Below, one piece after another: positions 10,118 through 17,992 of a DNA stretch of 48,809 nt. The position numbers were made by a program, and so were the translations under genes. The notes beneath the pieces are model-generated. The model did not search any database, was not told the origin of the DNA, and saw nothing but the letters and a program-made list of their open reading frames with translations. Position 1 is the stretch's first letter, and each line of letters opens with the position of its first letter. The stretch lies in assembly GCA_022822375.1 (NCBI GenBank), contig JAJEBU010000123.1, forward strand, positions 1 to 48,809. The letters are read 5' to 3'. This DNA comes from Dehalococcoidia bacterium (GTDB lineage: Bacteria > Chloroflexota > Dehalococcoidia > Bin125).

Positions 10118-11120
10118 CGCTGCGCACCCGCAGGAACGACTTCAGCTCGCGGATTTCTTGCTCCAAGTCGTCAATCTGTCGTCGCCGGATCTGTTCTTGC
10201 AGGGCGATGAACTTGTCCTGGTCCTGGGCGGATTCGGAGGTCAAGCTCTCGATCCGATCACCGAGCGAGGACACGTCGCGCTCGCGGCGCGCGTCGCGCA
10301 CGCGGAGATTCTCGCCGACGCGTTCAACGGTGCCGATCCGATCGGCGATCGCCTCAAACTCTCGCTGCACGGAGGCCACCATCAACTTGGAGGCGTCGAG
10401 CTGGCTGAGCGAGTCTTCAACCCGACTGCGCAGAGCCTCGACGACCGTGCGCACATCGTCCCACTCCTGTGCGGTTTCCTCGACGCGGCGCAGGCTCTGG
10501 TAGGAGAGTTCGACACGCTCGGAGAGGTGGAAGTGTTCGCGCTCGGCGGCCTCGATCCGAGTTTCGAGCGCGTTGGCCTCGCTGGACGCGCGGCGCACCG
10601 TCTCGGTGTTGGCCGCGATTCGCGCACCGAGCGCTTGCTGGCTGCTCTCGAGCTGCGATTGCTGGTGCGCGGCGTCGCCTGCATCGGCGTTGAGCCGTCG
10701 CAACGTCTCGTCTTGCACCGCGATGCGGTCGCGCAGGTCGGCGTTGGCCTTTTCGATAGCGGTCATGCGGCGTGCGGCCTCGTTGCTGGCCTCACGATGA
10801 GCTTCCAGGTCCTGACGCAGCTGTCGAAGGGAGGCGTCGGTGAGTTCGCTGTGCGCGTCGAGGTCGCCGCTGAACCGGCCGACCCGCTCGCGCAACGTCT
10901 GAATGTCCTCCGCCTGGCGGGCAACGACGTTGATTTCGGCGGAGAGGCTGATGGCGCGTCCTTCGAGTTCGCGCACGCGCTGCTCGATCACGCCCATCTC
11001 GCGCTGGTCGCGCGCTTCGGACTGTGCCAGCTCCGACGTTTGACTGCGCAGCCCGGCGATCGACTCTTCCAGGCGGCGCAGTTGCGAGTCTGCGCTATTG
11101 GTCGGATCAATCGTGGTCAC
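10110..11120 (-). CDS. Coiled-coil protein of unknown function between hom and thrC
   Basis: The 336-residue product is almost entirely predicted coiled coil: rich in Glu, Arg, Gln, Ala and Leu with heptad-like spacing from about residue 14 to 330. I see no signal peptide, membrane segment or catalytic motif. It begins with GTG at 11120, overlapping hom by 14 bp, and ends overlapping thrC by 8 bp, so it is certainly a translated member of the operon. I do not recognise the family. A structural or scaffolding role is possible, but nothing in the sequence shows a link to threonine synthesis. Confidence 0.85.
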   Translation of the reverse strand: MTTIDPTNSADSQLRRLEESIAGLRSQTSELAQSEARDQREMGVIEQRVRELEGRAISLSAEINVVARQAEDIQTLRERVGRFSGDLDAHSELTDASLRQLRQDLEAHREASNEAARRMTAIEKANADLRDRIAVQDETLRRLNADAGDAAHQQSQLESSQQALGARIAANTETVRRASSEANALETRIEAAEREHFHLSERVELSYQSLRRVEETAQEWDDVRTVVEALRSRVEDSLSQLDASKLMVASVQREFEAIADRIGTVERVGENLRVRDARRERDVSSLGDRIESLTSESAQDQDKFIALQEQIRRRQIDDLEQEIRELKSFLRVRSDD

Positions 11121-12411
11121 GGCGATCCTCGATCCGCAGGCGGACGCCCAGTTCGTTGACCGACGCTGACTGCTTCAGGTTGGCGAGCACGCGGTCGACC
11201 GCGCCGTCGCGGCAATGATGCGTGGTGACGATCAGGTCGGCCGAATCTGAACGCTCGGGATGGGGCGTCTGCAGGACGGAGGCGATGCTCACGCCCTCGG
11301 CGGCAAAGACGGCGCCGAGCTCGGCCAGCACGCCGGCGCGGTCGGGTACCTCGAAGCGCAGATAGGTGCGCACTCGGATGTCCGCCAATGGCGCGAGCGC
11401 AGGCGATGTGTCGATCTGTCCCAACCGTCGAGGCGGCTGTCCCGACGCGAGTCGACCGGCCACGTTCAGGATGTCGGCGACGACGGCGCTGGCGGTCGCC
11501 CCGGCTCCGGCGCCCGGCCCTTCGAGCACGACGGTACCGATCAGGTCTCCCGAGACCGCGACGGCGTTGAGTACGCCTTCCACGCCGGCCATCGGGTCGG
11601 ATGTCGGTACCAGTGTGGGGTGAACGCGCAGATCAAGGCCGTCGTCCGTGCGGCGCGCGGTGGCCAGCATGCGGATCGCGAAGCCGAGGTCGCGCGCATG
11701 GACGAAGTCACGAGCAGCGAGCGCGCGGATGCCTTCGCAGTGCACCTGCGTCGGCGACACCTGCGCGTGGAATCCGAGCGAGGCGAGGATGGAGAGTTTG
11801 TACGCCGCATCGATCCCGTCGACATCGTTGGTCGGGTCGGCCTCGGCATAGCCCAAGCGCTGGGCGTCGGCGAGCGCGTCGTCGTAGCTGGCCCCGTCGC
11901 TGGACATCGCGGTGATCATGTAGTTGGTCGTGCCGTTGATGATGGCCCGGATCGAGGAGACGTCGTTCGCCTGCAAGTCGCGCTGGAGCACGCCGATGAT
12001 CGGGATGCCGCCGCCGACGCTGGCTTCGTAGCGCAGCTCGGCGTCGTGTTGGTCGGCGAGCGCGAGCAGACGCGGGCCGTGCTTGGCCATGACCTCTTTG
12101 TTGGCGGTCACCACCGACTTGCCAGCCGACAGCGCCGCCTCGATACATCCGGCGGCGGGCTCTTCGCCGCCCATTAGCTCGACGACGAGCTGGACATCAT
12201 CGCGTTCGACGACGGCCATCGGGTCGTCGCTGATGACCATCGCCGGCACAAGCTCGCGCCGTGCGGCGACGTTGCGGACGGCGGCGGCGCGGACCTCGAG
12301 TCGGCGTCCGCAGCGCGAGGCGTAGGCGTCGCCGTTGTGCTGGACGGCGTCCAGGACACCACGACCGACAACGCCCAAGCCCAAGACGCCAATGCCCAGC
12401 GCAGCGGTCAT
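11107..12411 (-). CDS. hom: Homoserine dehydrogenase with C-terminal ACT domain
   Basis: This enzyme reduces aspartate semialdehyde to homoserine with NAD(P)H. The N-terminal Rossmann fold shows GVLGLGVVGRGV, the hinge contains TANKEVMAKHG, and the catalytic domain has INGTTNYM and the acid-rich DPTNDVDGIDAAYK. A C-terminal ACT domain (about 350-434, VPDRAGVLAELG) suggests allosteric feedback by threonine, as is known for the family. The 434 residues are standard. The ATG overlaps the rpsR stop by one base (TGATG), so it is probably translated by coupling to ribosomal protein S18. Confidence 0.96.
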   Translation of the reverse strand: MTAALGIGVLGLGVVGRGVLDAVQHNGDAYASRCGRRLEVRAAAVRNVAARRELVPAMVISDDPMAVVERDDVQLVVELMGGEEPAAGCIEAALSAGKSVVTANKEVMAKHGPRLLALADQHDAELRYEASVGGGIPIIGVLQRDLQANDVSSIRAIINGTTNYMITAMSSDGASYDDALADAQRLGYAEADPTNDVDGIDAAYKLSILASLGFHAQVSPTQVHCEGIRALAARDFVHARDLGFAIRMLATARRTDDGLDLRVHPTLVPTSDPMAGVEGVLNAVAVSGDLIGTVVLEGPGAGAGATASAVVADILNVAGRLASGQPPRRLGQIDTSPALAPLADIRVRTYLRFEVPDRAGVLAELGAVFAAEGVSIASVLQTPHPERSDSADLIVTTHHCRDGAVDRVLANLKQSASVNELGVRLRIEDRRDHD

Positions 12412-13148
12412 CAGTCGTTGGCTTCCCCAGCATCTGCGGCGGGCGCGTCTGCGGGCAGATCTGCACTAGCAGGGGCCTCAGCAGGAGCTGCGGCGGTCGG
12501 CTCAGCGGGCACATCGGCGGTCGGCGCGACGAGTGCGTCGGAGATCGGCGCCTGCGTGGTGACGGGTGCGGCCTCTGCAGCGGGTTCGGCCGGCGGCGCG
12601 TCCTGGTTGGCGGCGCCACCATCGACGGGCTCGCTTGGCGGGGCGTCGTCGAGCTCGGCGCGCATCGCTCGCTGGGCGGCGCGGGTGACCATTCGGAAGC
12701 GGGAGGTCTGGCGCATGTGCTCAGCGGTGTAGGGCAGCAGGGCCATCTCGCGGGCGCGCTTGATCTCGCGCGCAAGCTTGCGTTGGTCCTTCGCAGTCAG
12801 GCCGGTCTTGCGGCGCGGCTCGATCCGGCCGCGGTCCGAGATCAACTTCTTGAGCTGGTCAACGTCCTTGTAGTCGATCGACTTGACCTCTTGAGGCGTG
12901 AAGGTCGGGGCGCGGCGCCGGCGTCCGCGTCGGCGGGTGCGCTCGATCATCGTCGGCAAGCGCTCGCCGGTGACCGGCGCCGGCGTAATGCGGGGCAGGC
13001 TCGTCGGGGGAGCGGCCGCGACGGGTGCGCTTGGCGGCGGCACGTCTGCCGATGGCTCGGGCTGTGCAGCCGGGATTGGCGGCTCGGGGGCGGGAGCGAG
13101 CGCCGCTGCCGGCGCCGCTTCAACGTTCGGTTCAGAGTCAGTCGCCAT
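12411..13148 (-). CDS. rpsR: 30S ribosomal protein S18 with long N- and C-terminal extensions
   Basis: The S18 core is clear from about residues 70 to 147 ([20 protein letters not shown], then [20 protein letters not shown] and [12 protein letters not shown]). S18 is normally 75-90 residues, but this protein has 245. About 65 residues rich in Ala and Pro precede the core, and about 90 rich in Ala, Pro and Glu follow it. I chose ATG 13148, with AGGAG 8 bases upstream, over an adjacent TTG at 13151. The frame is uninterrupted and both neighbours are real genes (ssb 63 bp upstream, hom overlapping), so the extensions are not an obvious sequencing error. Confidence 0.93.
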   Translation of the reverse strand: MATDSEPNVEAAPAAALAPAPEPPIPAAQPEPSADVPPPSAPVAAAPPTSLPRITPAPVTGERLPTMIERTRRRGRRRRAPTFTPQEVKSIDYKDVDQLKKLISDRGRIEPRRKTGLTAKDQRKLAREIKRAREMALLPYTAEHMRQTSRFRMVTRAAQRAMRAELDDAPPSEPVDGGAANQDAPPAEPAAEAAPVTTQAPISDALVAPTADVPAEPTAAAPAEAPASADLPADAPAADAGEAND

Positions 13149-13211
13149 CAATCGTTCTCCTGCAGTGTCCGTGCGGTCCGTGTGGTCCGTGTTGGTTTCG
13201 GTGACTCAGTG

Positions 13212-13655
13212 TTACTCGAAAGGCAGGTCGCCAGCGTCGGGGCCGCCGCCCTGGAAATCGGGCGGGCCGTCCTGCCATCCGCCGCCTCCGCTGCCACCTC
13301 CACCAAAATCGCCTCCGCCGCCGCCACGGCCGCCCAACATTTGGAAGTTCTGGGCGTTGACTTCAGTCATGTATCGGGTCTGGCCCTGCTGGTCTTCCCA
13401 CGAGCGGGTCTGGAGACGTCCCTCGACGTACACCTGAGAGCCCTTGTGCAGATATTGACCTGCAATTTCTGCCTGGCGGCCCCACACGACGACGCGGACC
13501 CACTCGGTCTCGTCCCGTTGTTCGCCGTCTCGAGTTGTGTACCTGCGATTACAAGCCACACTGAAGTTGGCGACGGCTGAGCCGTTCGCGGTGAAGCGCA
13601 TTTCTGGGTCTCGGCCCAGATTGCCGATGATCATAACCTTGTTCAGACTCGCCAT
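13212..13655 (-). CDS. ssb: Single-stranded DNA-binding protein
   Basis: SSB coats single-stranded DNA during replication and repair. The N-terminal OB-fold (about 1-108) begins [20 protein letters not shown] and includes the conserved segment [16 protein letters not shown] Gly-rich linker follows, and the acidic tip ends DAGDLPFE, which matches the C-terminal motif that binds partner proteins. The 147 residues are typical. It sits between rpsF and rpsR, the widely conserved rpsF-ssb-rpsR order. Confidence 0.97.
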   Translation of the reverse strand: MASLNKVMIIGNLGRDPEMRFTANGSAVANFSVACNRRYTTRDGEQRDETEWVRVVVWGRQAEIAGQYLHKGSQVYVEGRLQTRSWEDQQGQTRYMTEVNAQNFQMLGGRGGGGGDFGGGGSGGGGWQDGPPDFQGGGPDAGDLPFE

Positions 13656-13692
13656 AGGCGCACCGCCGCTCGAGATGTCGTTGCAGAGGAGA

Positions 13693-13995
13693 CTAACGGT
13701 CGCGTTTGATGATCATGTGCCGCAGCACCTGTTCGTCGATCAGCAGCGACTGCTCCAGGTCGTCGCGGCGGCTGTCGGGGCCGCCGTCGAAGTGGGCGAT
13801 CAGGTAATGGCCCTCGAAGGCCTGCTTGATCGGGTAGGCGAGCCGCCGACGGCCCCAGTCGATCACTTCGGTGACGTCATTGCCGTGCTCGGCGAGCGTG
13901 CCGCGCAGCTGCGCCATGCGCGCTTCGACTTGCTCGCCGACGATGTCGGGATGTAGGACCACCATGATTTCGTAGGCTGTCGCGCCTTGGGCCAT
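13693..13995 (-). CDS. rpsF: 30S ribosomal protein S6
   Basis: S6 binds with S18 to the central domain of 16S rRNA. The start is ATG 13995 ([17 protein letters not shown]), supported by AAGGA seven bases upstream; an upstream in-frame ATG at 14052 would add residues unlike the family and overlap the glyA stop. The product has 100 residues and the expected core, ending [11 protein letters not shown]. It lies 56 bp downstream of glyA and 37 bp upstream of ssb. Confidence 0.95.
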   Translation of the reverse strand: MAQGATAYEIMVVLHPDIVGEQVEARMAQLRGTLAEHGNDVTEVIDWGRRRLAYPIKQAFEGHYLIAHFDGGPDSRRDDLEQSLLIDEQVLRHMIIKRDR

Positions 13996-14051
13996 GTCTC
14001 GTTCCTTCGCTGCGGCCGTGCGGCCGTCCGATGTTTCTGAGCTTCCGTGCA

Positions 14052-15314
14052 CTAGTTGCCGATGCCGGGGATGGGGAAGCCGGAGGCGAGCTCGCGCACT
14101 TCGGCGCGGACTCGCTCGTGCTCGGCCGCGTCGTCGATCTGGTCGAGCACGCGGCTGATCAGCCCGGCGACGCGGCGCATGTCGTCCTCGCGCATGCCGC
14201 GCGTGGTCAGCGCGGGCGTACCGATCCGCACGCCCGATGTGATGGTCGGGCGCTGGGTGTCGTACGGGATCGTGTTCTTGTTGACGGTGATGCCGACGGC
14301 GTCGAGCGCGGCTTCGGCGGCCTTGCCGGTCAGACCCTTGACGCCGACATCGAGCAGCAGCAGATGATTGTCGGTGCCGCCCGAAACCACGCGCCAGCCT
14401 TCGGACATCAATCCATCGGCGAGGGTGCGGGCGTTGGAGACGATTTGGGCGGCGTATTCGGCGAACTGGGGCGTTGCCGCCTCCTTGAGCGCCACCGCCT
14501 TGGCGGCGATGGTGTGCATGTGCGGCCCGCCGGAGGTGCCGGGGAAGATGGCGCGGTCGATCGCGCGGGCCATCTCGCTGTTGGTCAGGATCAGCGCCGA
14601 GCGCGGGCCGCGCAGGGTCTTGTGCGTCGTCGTGGTGACGACCGGGGCATAGGGAACCGGGGAGGGATGCACTCCGCCGGCGACCAGCCCGGCGACGTGC
14701 GCCATGTCGACCATCAGCGTTGCATCGACCGACTCGGCGATCTCGGCGGCGCGGGCGAAGTCGTAGATACGCGGATAGGCCGTGGCTCCGACGACGATCA
14801 CTTTGGGTCGGTGCTCGCGCGCCGTCGCGGCCATCGCGTCGTAATCGATCTGCTCGGTTTCCTGGTCGACGCCGTAGGAGACGAACTCGAACCAGCGACC
14901 GGAGATGTTGACAGGCAGGCCGTGGGTGAGGTGACCGCCGTGATTGAGTTCGAGCCCCATCGCGGTGTCGCCGGGCGAGAGCAGGGCGAAGTAGGCGGCG
15001 ATGTTGGCCTGGGTGCCGGAGTGGGCCTGGACGTTGGCGTGGTCGGCGTCGAAGAGGGACTTGGCGCGATCAATGGCGAGTTCTTCGACGATGTCGACGA
15101 ACTCGCAGCCGCCGTAGTAGCGCTTGCCGGGGTAGCCCTCGGCATACTTGTTGGTGAGGACGGAGCCCATCGCGGCGAGGACCGGCTCGGAGGGGTAGTT
15201 CTCGGAGGCGATCAGCTCGAGGCCGTCACGCTGACGTTCGGCTTCACGCTCGATAGCGGAGGCAATCTCCGCGTCGACCGCGTCCAACGCGGCCCCAGCC
15301 AGGGTCAAGACCAT
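14052..15314 (-). CDS. glyA: Serine hydroxymethyltransferase
   Basis: GlyA interconverts serine and glycine and charges tetrahydrofolate with a one-carbon unit. The PLP lysine is K232 in [14 protein letters not shown]. Other family segments are [14 protein letters not shown] and [14 protein letters not shown]. The 420 residues are full length. It is the first gene of a long minus-strand run that continues through rpsF-ssb-rpsR to ccsB. The 111-bp upstream spacer holds a candidate -10 and a GC hairpin. Confidence 0.97.
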   Translation of the reverse strand: MVLTLAGAALDAVDAEIASAIEREAERQRDGLELIASENYPSEPVLAAMGSVLTNKYAEGYPGKRYYGGCEFVDIVEELAIDRAKSLFDADHANVQAHSGTQANIAAYFALLSPGDTAMGLELNHGGHLTHGLPVNISGRWFEFVSYGVDQETEQIDYDAMAATAREHRPKVIVVGATAYPRIYDFARAAEIAESVDATLMVDMAHVAGLVAGGVHPSPVPYAPVVTTTTHKTLRGPRSALILTNSEMARAIDRAIFPGTSGGPHMHTIAAKAVALKEAATPQFAEYAAQIVSNARTLADGLMSEGWRVVSGGTDNHLLLLDVGVKGLTGKAAEAALDAVGITVNKNTIPYDTQRPTITSGVRIGTPALTTRGMREDDMRRVAGLISRVLDQIDDAAEHERVRAEVRELASGFPIPGIGN

Positions 15315-15337
15315 CTCACACCCATTCGCGTTCTGGA

Positions 15338-15352
15338 GACCCCGCCGGGGCC
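15338..15352 (-). promoter_or_regulatory. GC-rich hairpin upstream of glyA
   Basis: Positions 15338-15352 form a stem of about six pairs (one G-U wobble) around a three-base loop, 24 bp before the glyA start. It lies between the putative nucleotidyltransferase stop at 15426 and glyA. No U-run follows, so it is not a clear intrinsic terminator. It may be a leader hairpin or merely a GC-rich coincidence. Confidence 0.25.
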
Positions 15353-15397
15353 GCCGCCGAGCCTTGCACCCGACAGCCCACGAACCACGTTGCCTCC

Positions 15398-15403
15398 AGC
15401 TTA
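15398..15403 (-). promoter_or_regulatory. Candidate -10 box for glyA
   Basis: The minus strand reads TGTAAGCT here, giving the hexamer TAAGCT in otherwise GC-rich spacer DNA between the upstream gene's stop (15426) and glyA. I see no convincing -35 at standard spacing. If used, the leader would be about 75 nt and would include the hairpin at 15338-15352. Confidence 0.3.
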
Positions 15404-15425
15404 CACGCGCTCGGTCGGGCAGACG

Positions 15426-16520
15426 TTAACCAAGCGACTCGCGTCGCGTCCAGGCCGCGTCGATGGCGGCCAGCAGTCCGCCACTGACGAGCGAGTGTCC
15501 GCCCAGCAGGACAGGCATGTCATGCAGGGCGATCACCAGTTCACGCAACGCGCGGCTCTCGATGTCGGTCCAGAAGCCCAGATCAGCGGCGAAGCGGTCG
15601 GCCCGCGTGACTTCGCAGCCGATGTGGGCGAGGAACGGGCGCGTGTCCCAGATCATCGCATCGCCCATCGACGAGAGCGCCTCAACGAACTGATCCGGGC
15701 CTGCCTCGCGGTACAGCGCGCCGAGCAGCGATTGGGCTGGTTCGCGGCGCGTCCGCAGCCCGCGTTCTTCCGATAGCACCCGCACACGACACGACGTGTC
15801 GCGATCCAATTGCGCCCAGTCGGCGCCGCTGACCCGACCGCTGACGAACAGCTGTTTGGTCGGCCGCGTCATGGTGTCGAACACGCGGATCGCCCGACGC
15901 ACCTGCTCGTCGAGTTCGCGCTGCCCGGCCAGCTCGGCCTCGAGCGCATCACCCAGAACGAGCGATCCCGCCCGCATGGCGGTCTTCAACACCACCAGAT
16001 CGGCTGGGGTATCGAGGTCCAACAGCGATTTGGCAGATCTGGGGAACGACTGCATGGTGATGTCGGGCTGATCGCGGACGAGTTGCGCGAAGCGGTTGTC
16101 TGCGCGCTGTCCGCGGACGGCGGTCAGTAGTCGGCCGTGCGGCACGCCGATCCAGTCGCAGGAGAACATGCGATTGGTCGTGGCGACGCCGGCCTCGATC
16201 GTGCGCAGCACGGCTGCCCAGTCGTCGACCATCATCGCCGGCATGCCTGAACCGGCGTAGCAGACTGGTCCCGCTGACTCGCGGGCTGCCGCTGCGACGA
16301 TGCTGCCGATCAACTGACGGCTCGCCGTTCGCTCGACGGTCAGGCCATCGATGTCTTCGGTGGAGAAGACGCGTACTCGGGCGAAGCCTGCTTCGCGGGC
16401 ACGTTGAGCGGTGTCCTTGAGGACGGCAGCGCGGCCGCGGTTGACGAGCGTGACGGGGACATCACACTCGGCGAACGGCTTGTAGCAGAGCCAGAACTCC
16501 GAGCCTTGCGGTGCGGTCAT
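15426..16520 (-). CDS. Unrecognised protein, possibly nucleotidyltransferase-like
   Basis: The 364-residue product starts at ATG 16520, one base after the comF stop; a much longer upstream frame only reads comF out of frame. I do not recognise a named family. The segment LDLDTPADLVVLKTA resembles the DxDTPxDL signature near the active site of MobA/CofC-like nucleotidyltransferases, and the N-terminal half has alternating hydrophobic strands starting VPVTLVNRGRAAVLKD. A canonical N-terminal sugar-nucleotide loop is not obvious. No signal peptide or membrane segment is seen. The coupling to comF suggests co-expression but not a function. Confidence 0.75.
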   Translation of the reverse strand: MTAPQGSEFWLCYKPFAECDVPVTLVNRGRAAVLKDTAQRAREAGFARVRVFSTEDIDGLTVERTASRQLIGSIVAAAARESAGPVCYAGSGMPAMMVDDWAAVLRTIEAGVATTNRMFSCDWIGVPHGRLLTAVRGQRADNRFAQLVRDQPDITMQSFPRSAKSLLDLDTPADLVVLKTAMRAGSLVLGDALEAELAGQRELDEQVRRAIRVFDTMTRPTKQLFVSGRVSGADWAQLDRDTSCRVRVLSEERGLRTRREPAQSLLGALYREAGPDQFVEALSSMGDAMIWDTRPFLAHIGCEVTRADRFAADLGFWTDIESRALRELVIALHDMPVLLGGHSLVSGGLLAAIDAAWTRRESLG

Positions 16521-16521
16521 C

Positions 16522-17247
16522 TCACTGCGCCCGAGCGGCGGTCCAGGCGTCGACGGTGCTGGCGCCCGCCTCGCGCAGGACCCGCGCTGCTTCGTTGAGT
16601 GTCGCCATGGTCGTGGCGACGTCATCGACGAGCAGGATGCCGCGTCCGTCCGCGAGCGCGGTGTCGGCCGCGAACGCTCCGCGCACGATGCGGCGGCGGT
16701 CAGCGCGCGATTGTGCTTGCGCCTGTCGCGGCCCCCACCACCCGCGTCGACGCAGGATCGATTCGTCCATCGGCAGGCCGATACGCTCCGACAGCGCTTG
16801 CGCGATGAACGCCGCCTGGTTGCCGCCGCGGCGTCGGCGGCGCAACAGCGGTATCGGAACAGGCACGATGACATCGATATCTGAGGCAGTCTGGAGCGAT
16901 CCAGCGAGCTCGACCAGCAGCGGAGCGATGGCCTGCACGCCCTGGTGTTTCAGCGTGAGCACGGCGGCGCGGACGGGCCCGTCGTAGACGAATCCGGCGC
17001 GCAGCTCGCGCAGCGGCAGGGGGCGCGACACGCAGTCCTGGCAGACGGGTGACGGCGACGGGAGCCAGCAGTGTCGGCAGCGTGTGCGGCCAGTTCCGCC
17101 GTCGGCGGGTTCGATCAGCTCCTGGCACTGGGGACAGATCAAGGCGCCGGCGGCGGCGCAGCAGGCGCAGTGCGGCGGCAGCGCGGTATCGGCGAGCGCT
17201 TCCAGTGCGGACCGAGCGGCGGCGAGCGGCGGATATGATGAATCCAT
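16522..17247 (-). CDS. comF: ComF family phosphoribosyltransferase-like protein
   Basis: ComF-type proteins are linked to DNA uptake in competent bacteria, although many carriers are not known to be competent. The 241-residue product has an N-terminal zinc-ribbon region with Cys pairs (CACC, CPQC, CRHC, CQDC in the first 75 residues). A phosphoribosyltransferase domain follows with the PRPP loop GILLVDDVATT. I chose ATG 17247 (MDSSYPPL). This start codon overlaps the moaDE start on the other strand inside one CATG. A TACGGT hexamer ends 7 bases upstream of the ATG, so the transcript may be leaderless. Confidence 0.9.
   Translation of the reverse strand: MDSSYPPLAAARSALEALADTALPPHCACCAAAGALICPQCQELIEPADGGTGRTRCRHCWLPSPSPVCQDCVSRPLPLRELRAGFVYDGPVRAAVLTLKHQGVQAIAPLLVELAGSLQTASDIDVIVPVPIPLLRRRRRGGNQAAFIAQALSERIGLPMDESILRRRGWWGPRQAQAQSRADRRRIVRGAFAADTALADGRGILLVDDVATTMATLNEAARVLREAGASTVDAWTAARAQ
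17234..17239 (+). promoter_or_regulatory. Candidate -10 box giving a leaderless moaDE transcript
   Basis: TATGAT ends six bases before the moaDE ATG at 17246. RNA polymerase usually starts 6-8 bases after the -10, so transcription would begin at or next to the start codon. The box lies inside the first codons of comF. No good -35 is visible and no Shine-Dalgarno precedes the ATG. Confidence 0.55.
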
Positions 17248-17992
17248 GCGGCTCACCGTACAACTCTTCGCCAACCTCGCCGAGACCTGCGGCACGCGCC
17301 AGGTCGAGCTCTGCGAACTCCCGCAGCCGCTGACTGCCGGGTTGGTGATGGACGCCTTTATCGACCGCTATCCGCAGCTCGGCGAGATGCGCGACTCAAT
17401 CATGTTCGCGGTCAACGCGGAGTACGTCGGCGCGGAGCATCCGGTGGCGATGGGCGACGACGTGGCGCTGATTCCACCGGTCAGCGGCGGCGCCGATGAT
17501 GAGTACTTCAAGATCACGCCTGATGTGCTCGATCCGACGGCGCTGCATGAGCTGGTCCTTTCTCCGCAGGCCGGCGCCGTCTCGCTGTTTGTCGGCGTCG
17601 TGCGGGACAACAATCTCGGCCGCGACGTGGACTATCTGGAGTACGACGCATATCCGGCGATGGCGACGAAGATCATGCGTCAGATCGCCGCTGAGATTCG
17701 AGCGCGCTGGGACGTGCTGGAGATCGCGATGCACCATCGCACCGGGCGTCTGGCGATCGGCGAGGCGTCCGTCGCCGTCGCGGTGTCGTCGGCGCATCGG
17801 GCTGACGGCATTGCGGCCTGCCACTACGGGATCGACCGCTTGAAGGCGATCGTGCCGATCTGGAAGAAGGAAGTGTGGGCCGACGGCGAGGAGTGGATCG
17901 AAGGTTCGCTCACCCCTTCGGCCGAGCTCACCGCCGAGATTACCGCCGAGGGTACCGGCGAGCCTGATGACGAGGGCGGGCGGTCTCAGTGA
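17246..17992 (+). CDS. MoaD-MoaE fusion, molybdopterin synthase (MoaX type)
   Basis: Molybdopterin synthase adds two sulfurs to precursor Z to form molybdopterin. Residues 1-82 are the small sulfur-carrier subunit MoaD, ending in the Gly-Gly at 81-82 (PPVSGG). Residues from about 88 to 225 are MoaE, with FVGVVRDNN, the HRTGRLAIGE segment and the catalytic lysine region RLKAIVPIWKKE. A sulfur carrier normally needs a free C-terminal Gly-Gly, so the fusion presumably has to be cut after G82, as reported for mycobacterial MoaX. The start is ATG 17246. The last 53 bp overlap the convergent double ATPase gene. No other moa gene is nearby. Confidence 0.93.
   Translation: MRLTVQLFANLAETCGTRQVELCELPQPLTAGLVMDAFIDRYPQLGEMRDSIMFAVNAEYVGAEHPVAMGDDVALIPPVSGGADDEYFKITPDVLDPTALHELVLSPQAGAVSLFVGVVRDNNLGRDVDYLEYDAYPAMATKIMRQIAAEIRARWDVLEIAMHHRTGRLAIGEASVAVAVSSAHRADGIAACHYGIDRLKAIVPIWKKEVWADGEEWIEGSLTPSAELTAEITAEGTGEPDDEGGRSQ
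17255..17260 (-). promoter_or_regulatory. Candidate -10 box giving a leaderless comF transcript
   Basis: The minus strand reads TACGGT here, ending seven bases before the comF ATG at 17247. It lies inside the first codons of moaDE and mirrors the -10 of moaDE on the other side of the shared CATG. No Shine-Dalgarno is visible for comF. Confidence 0.4.
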
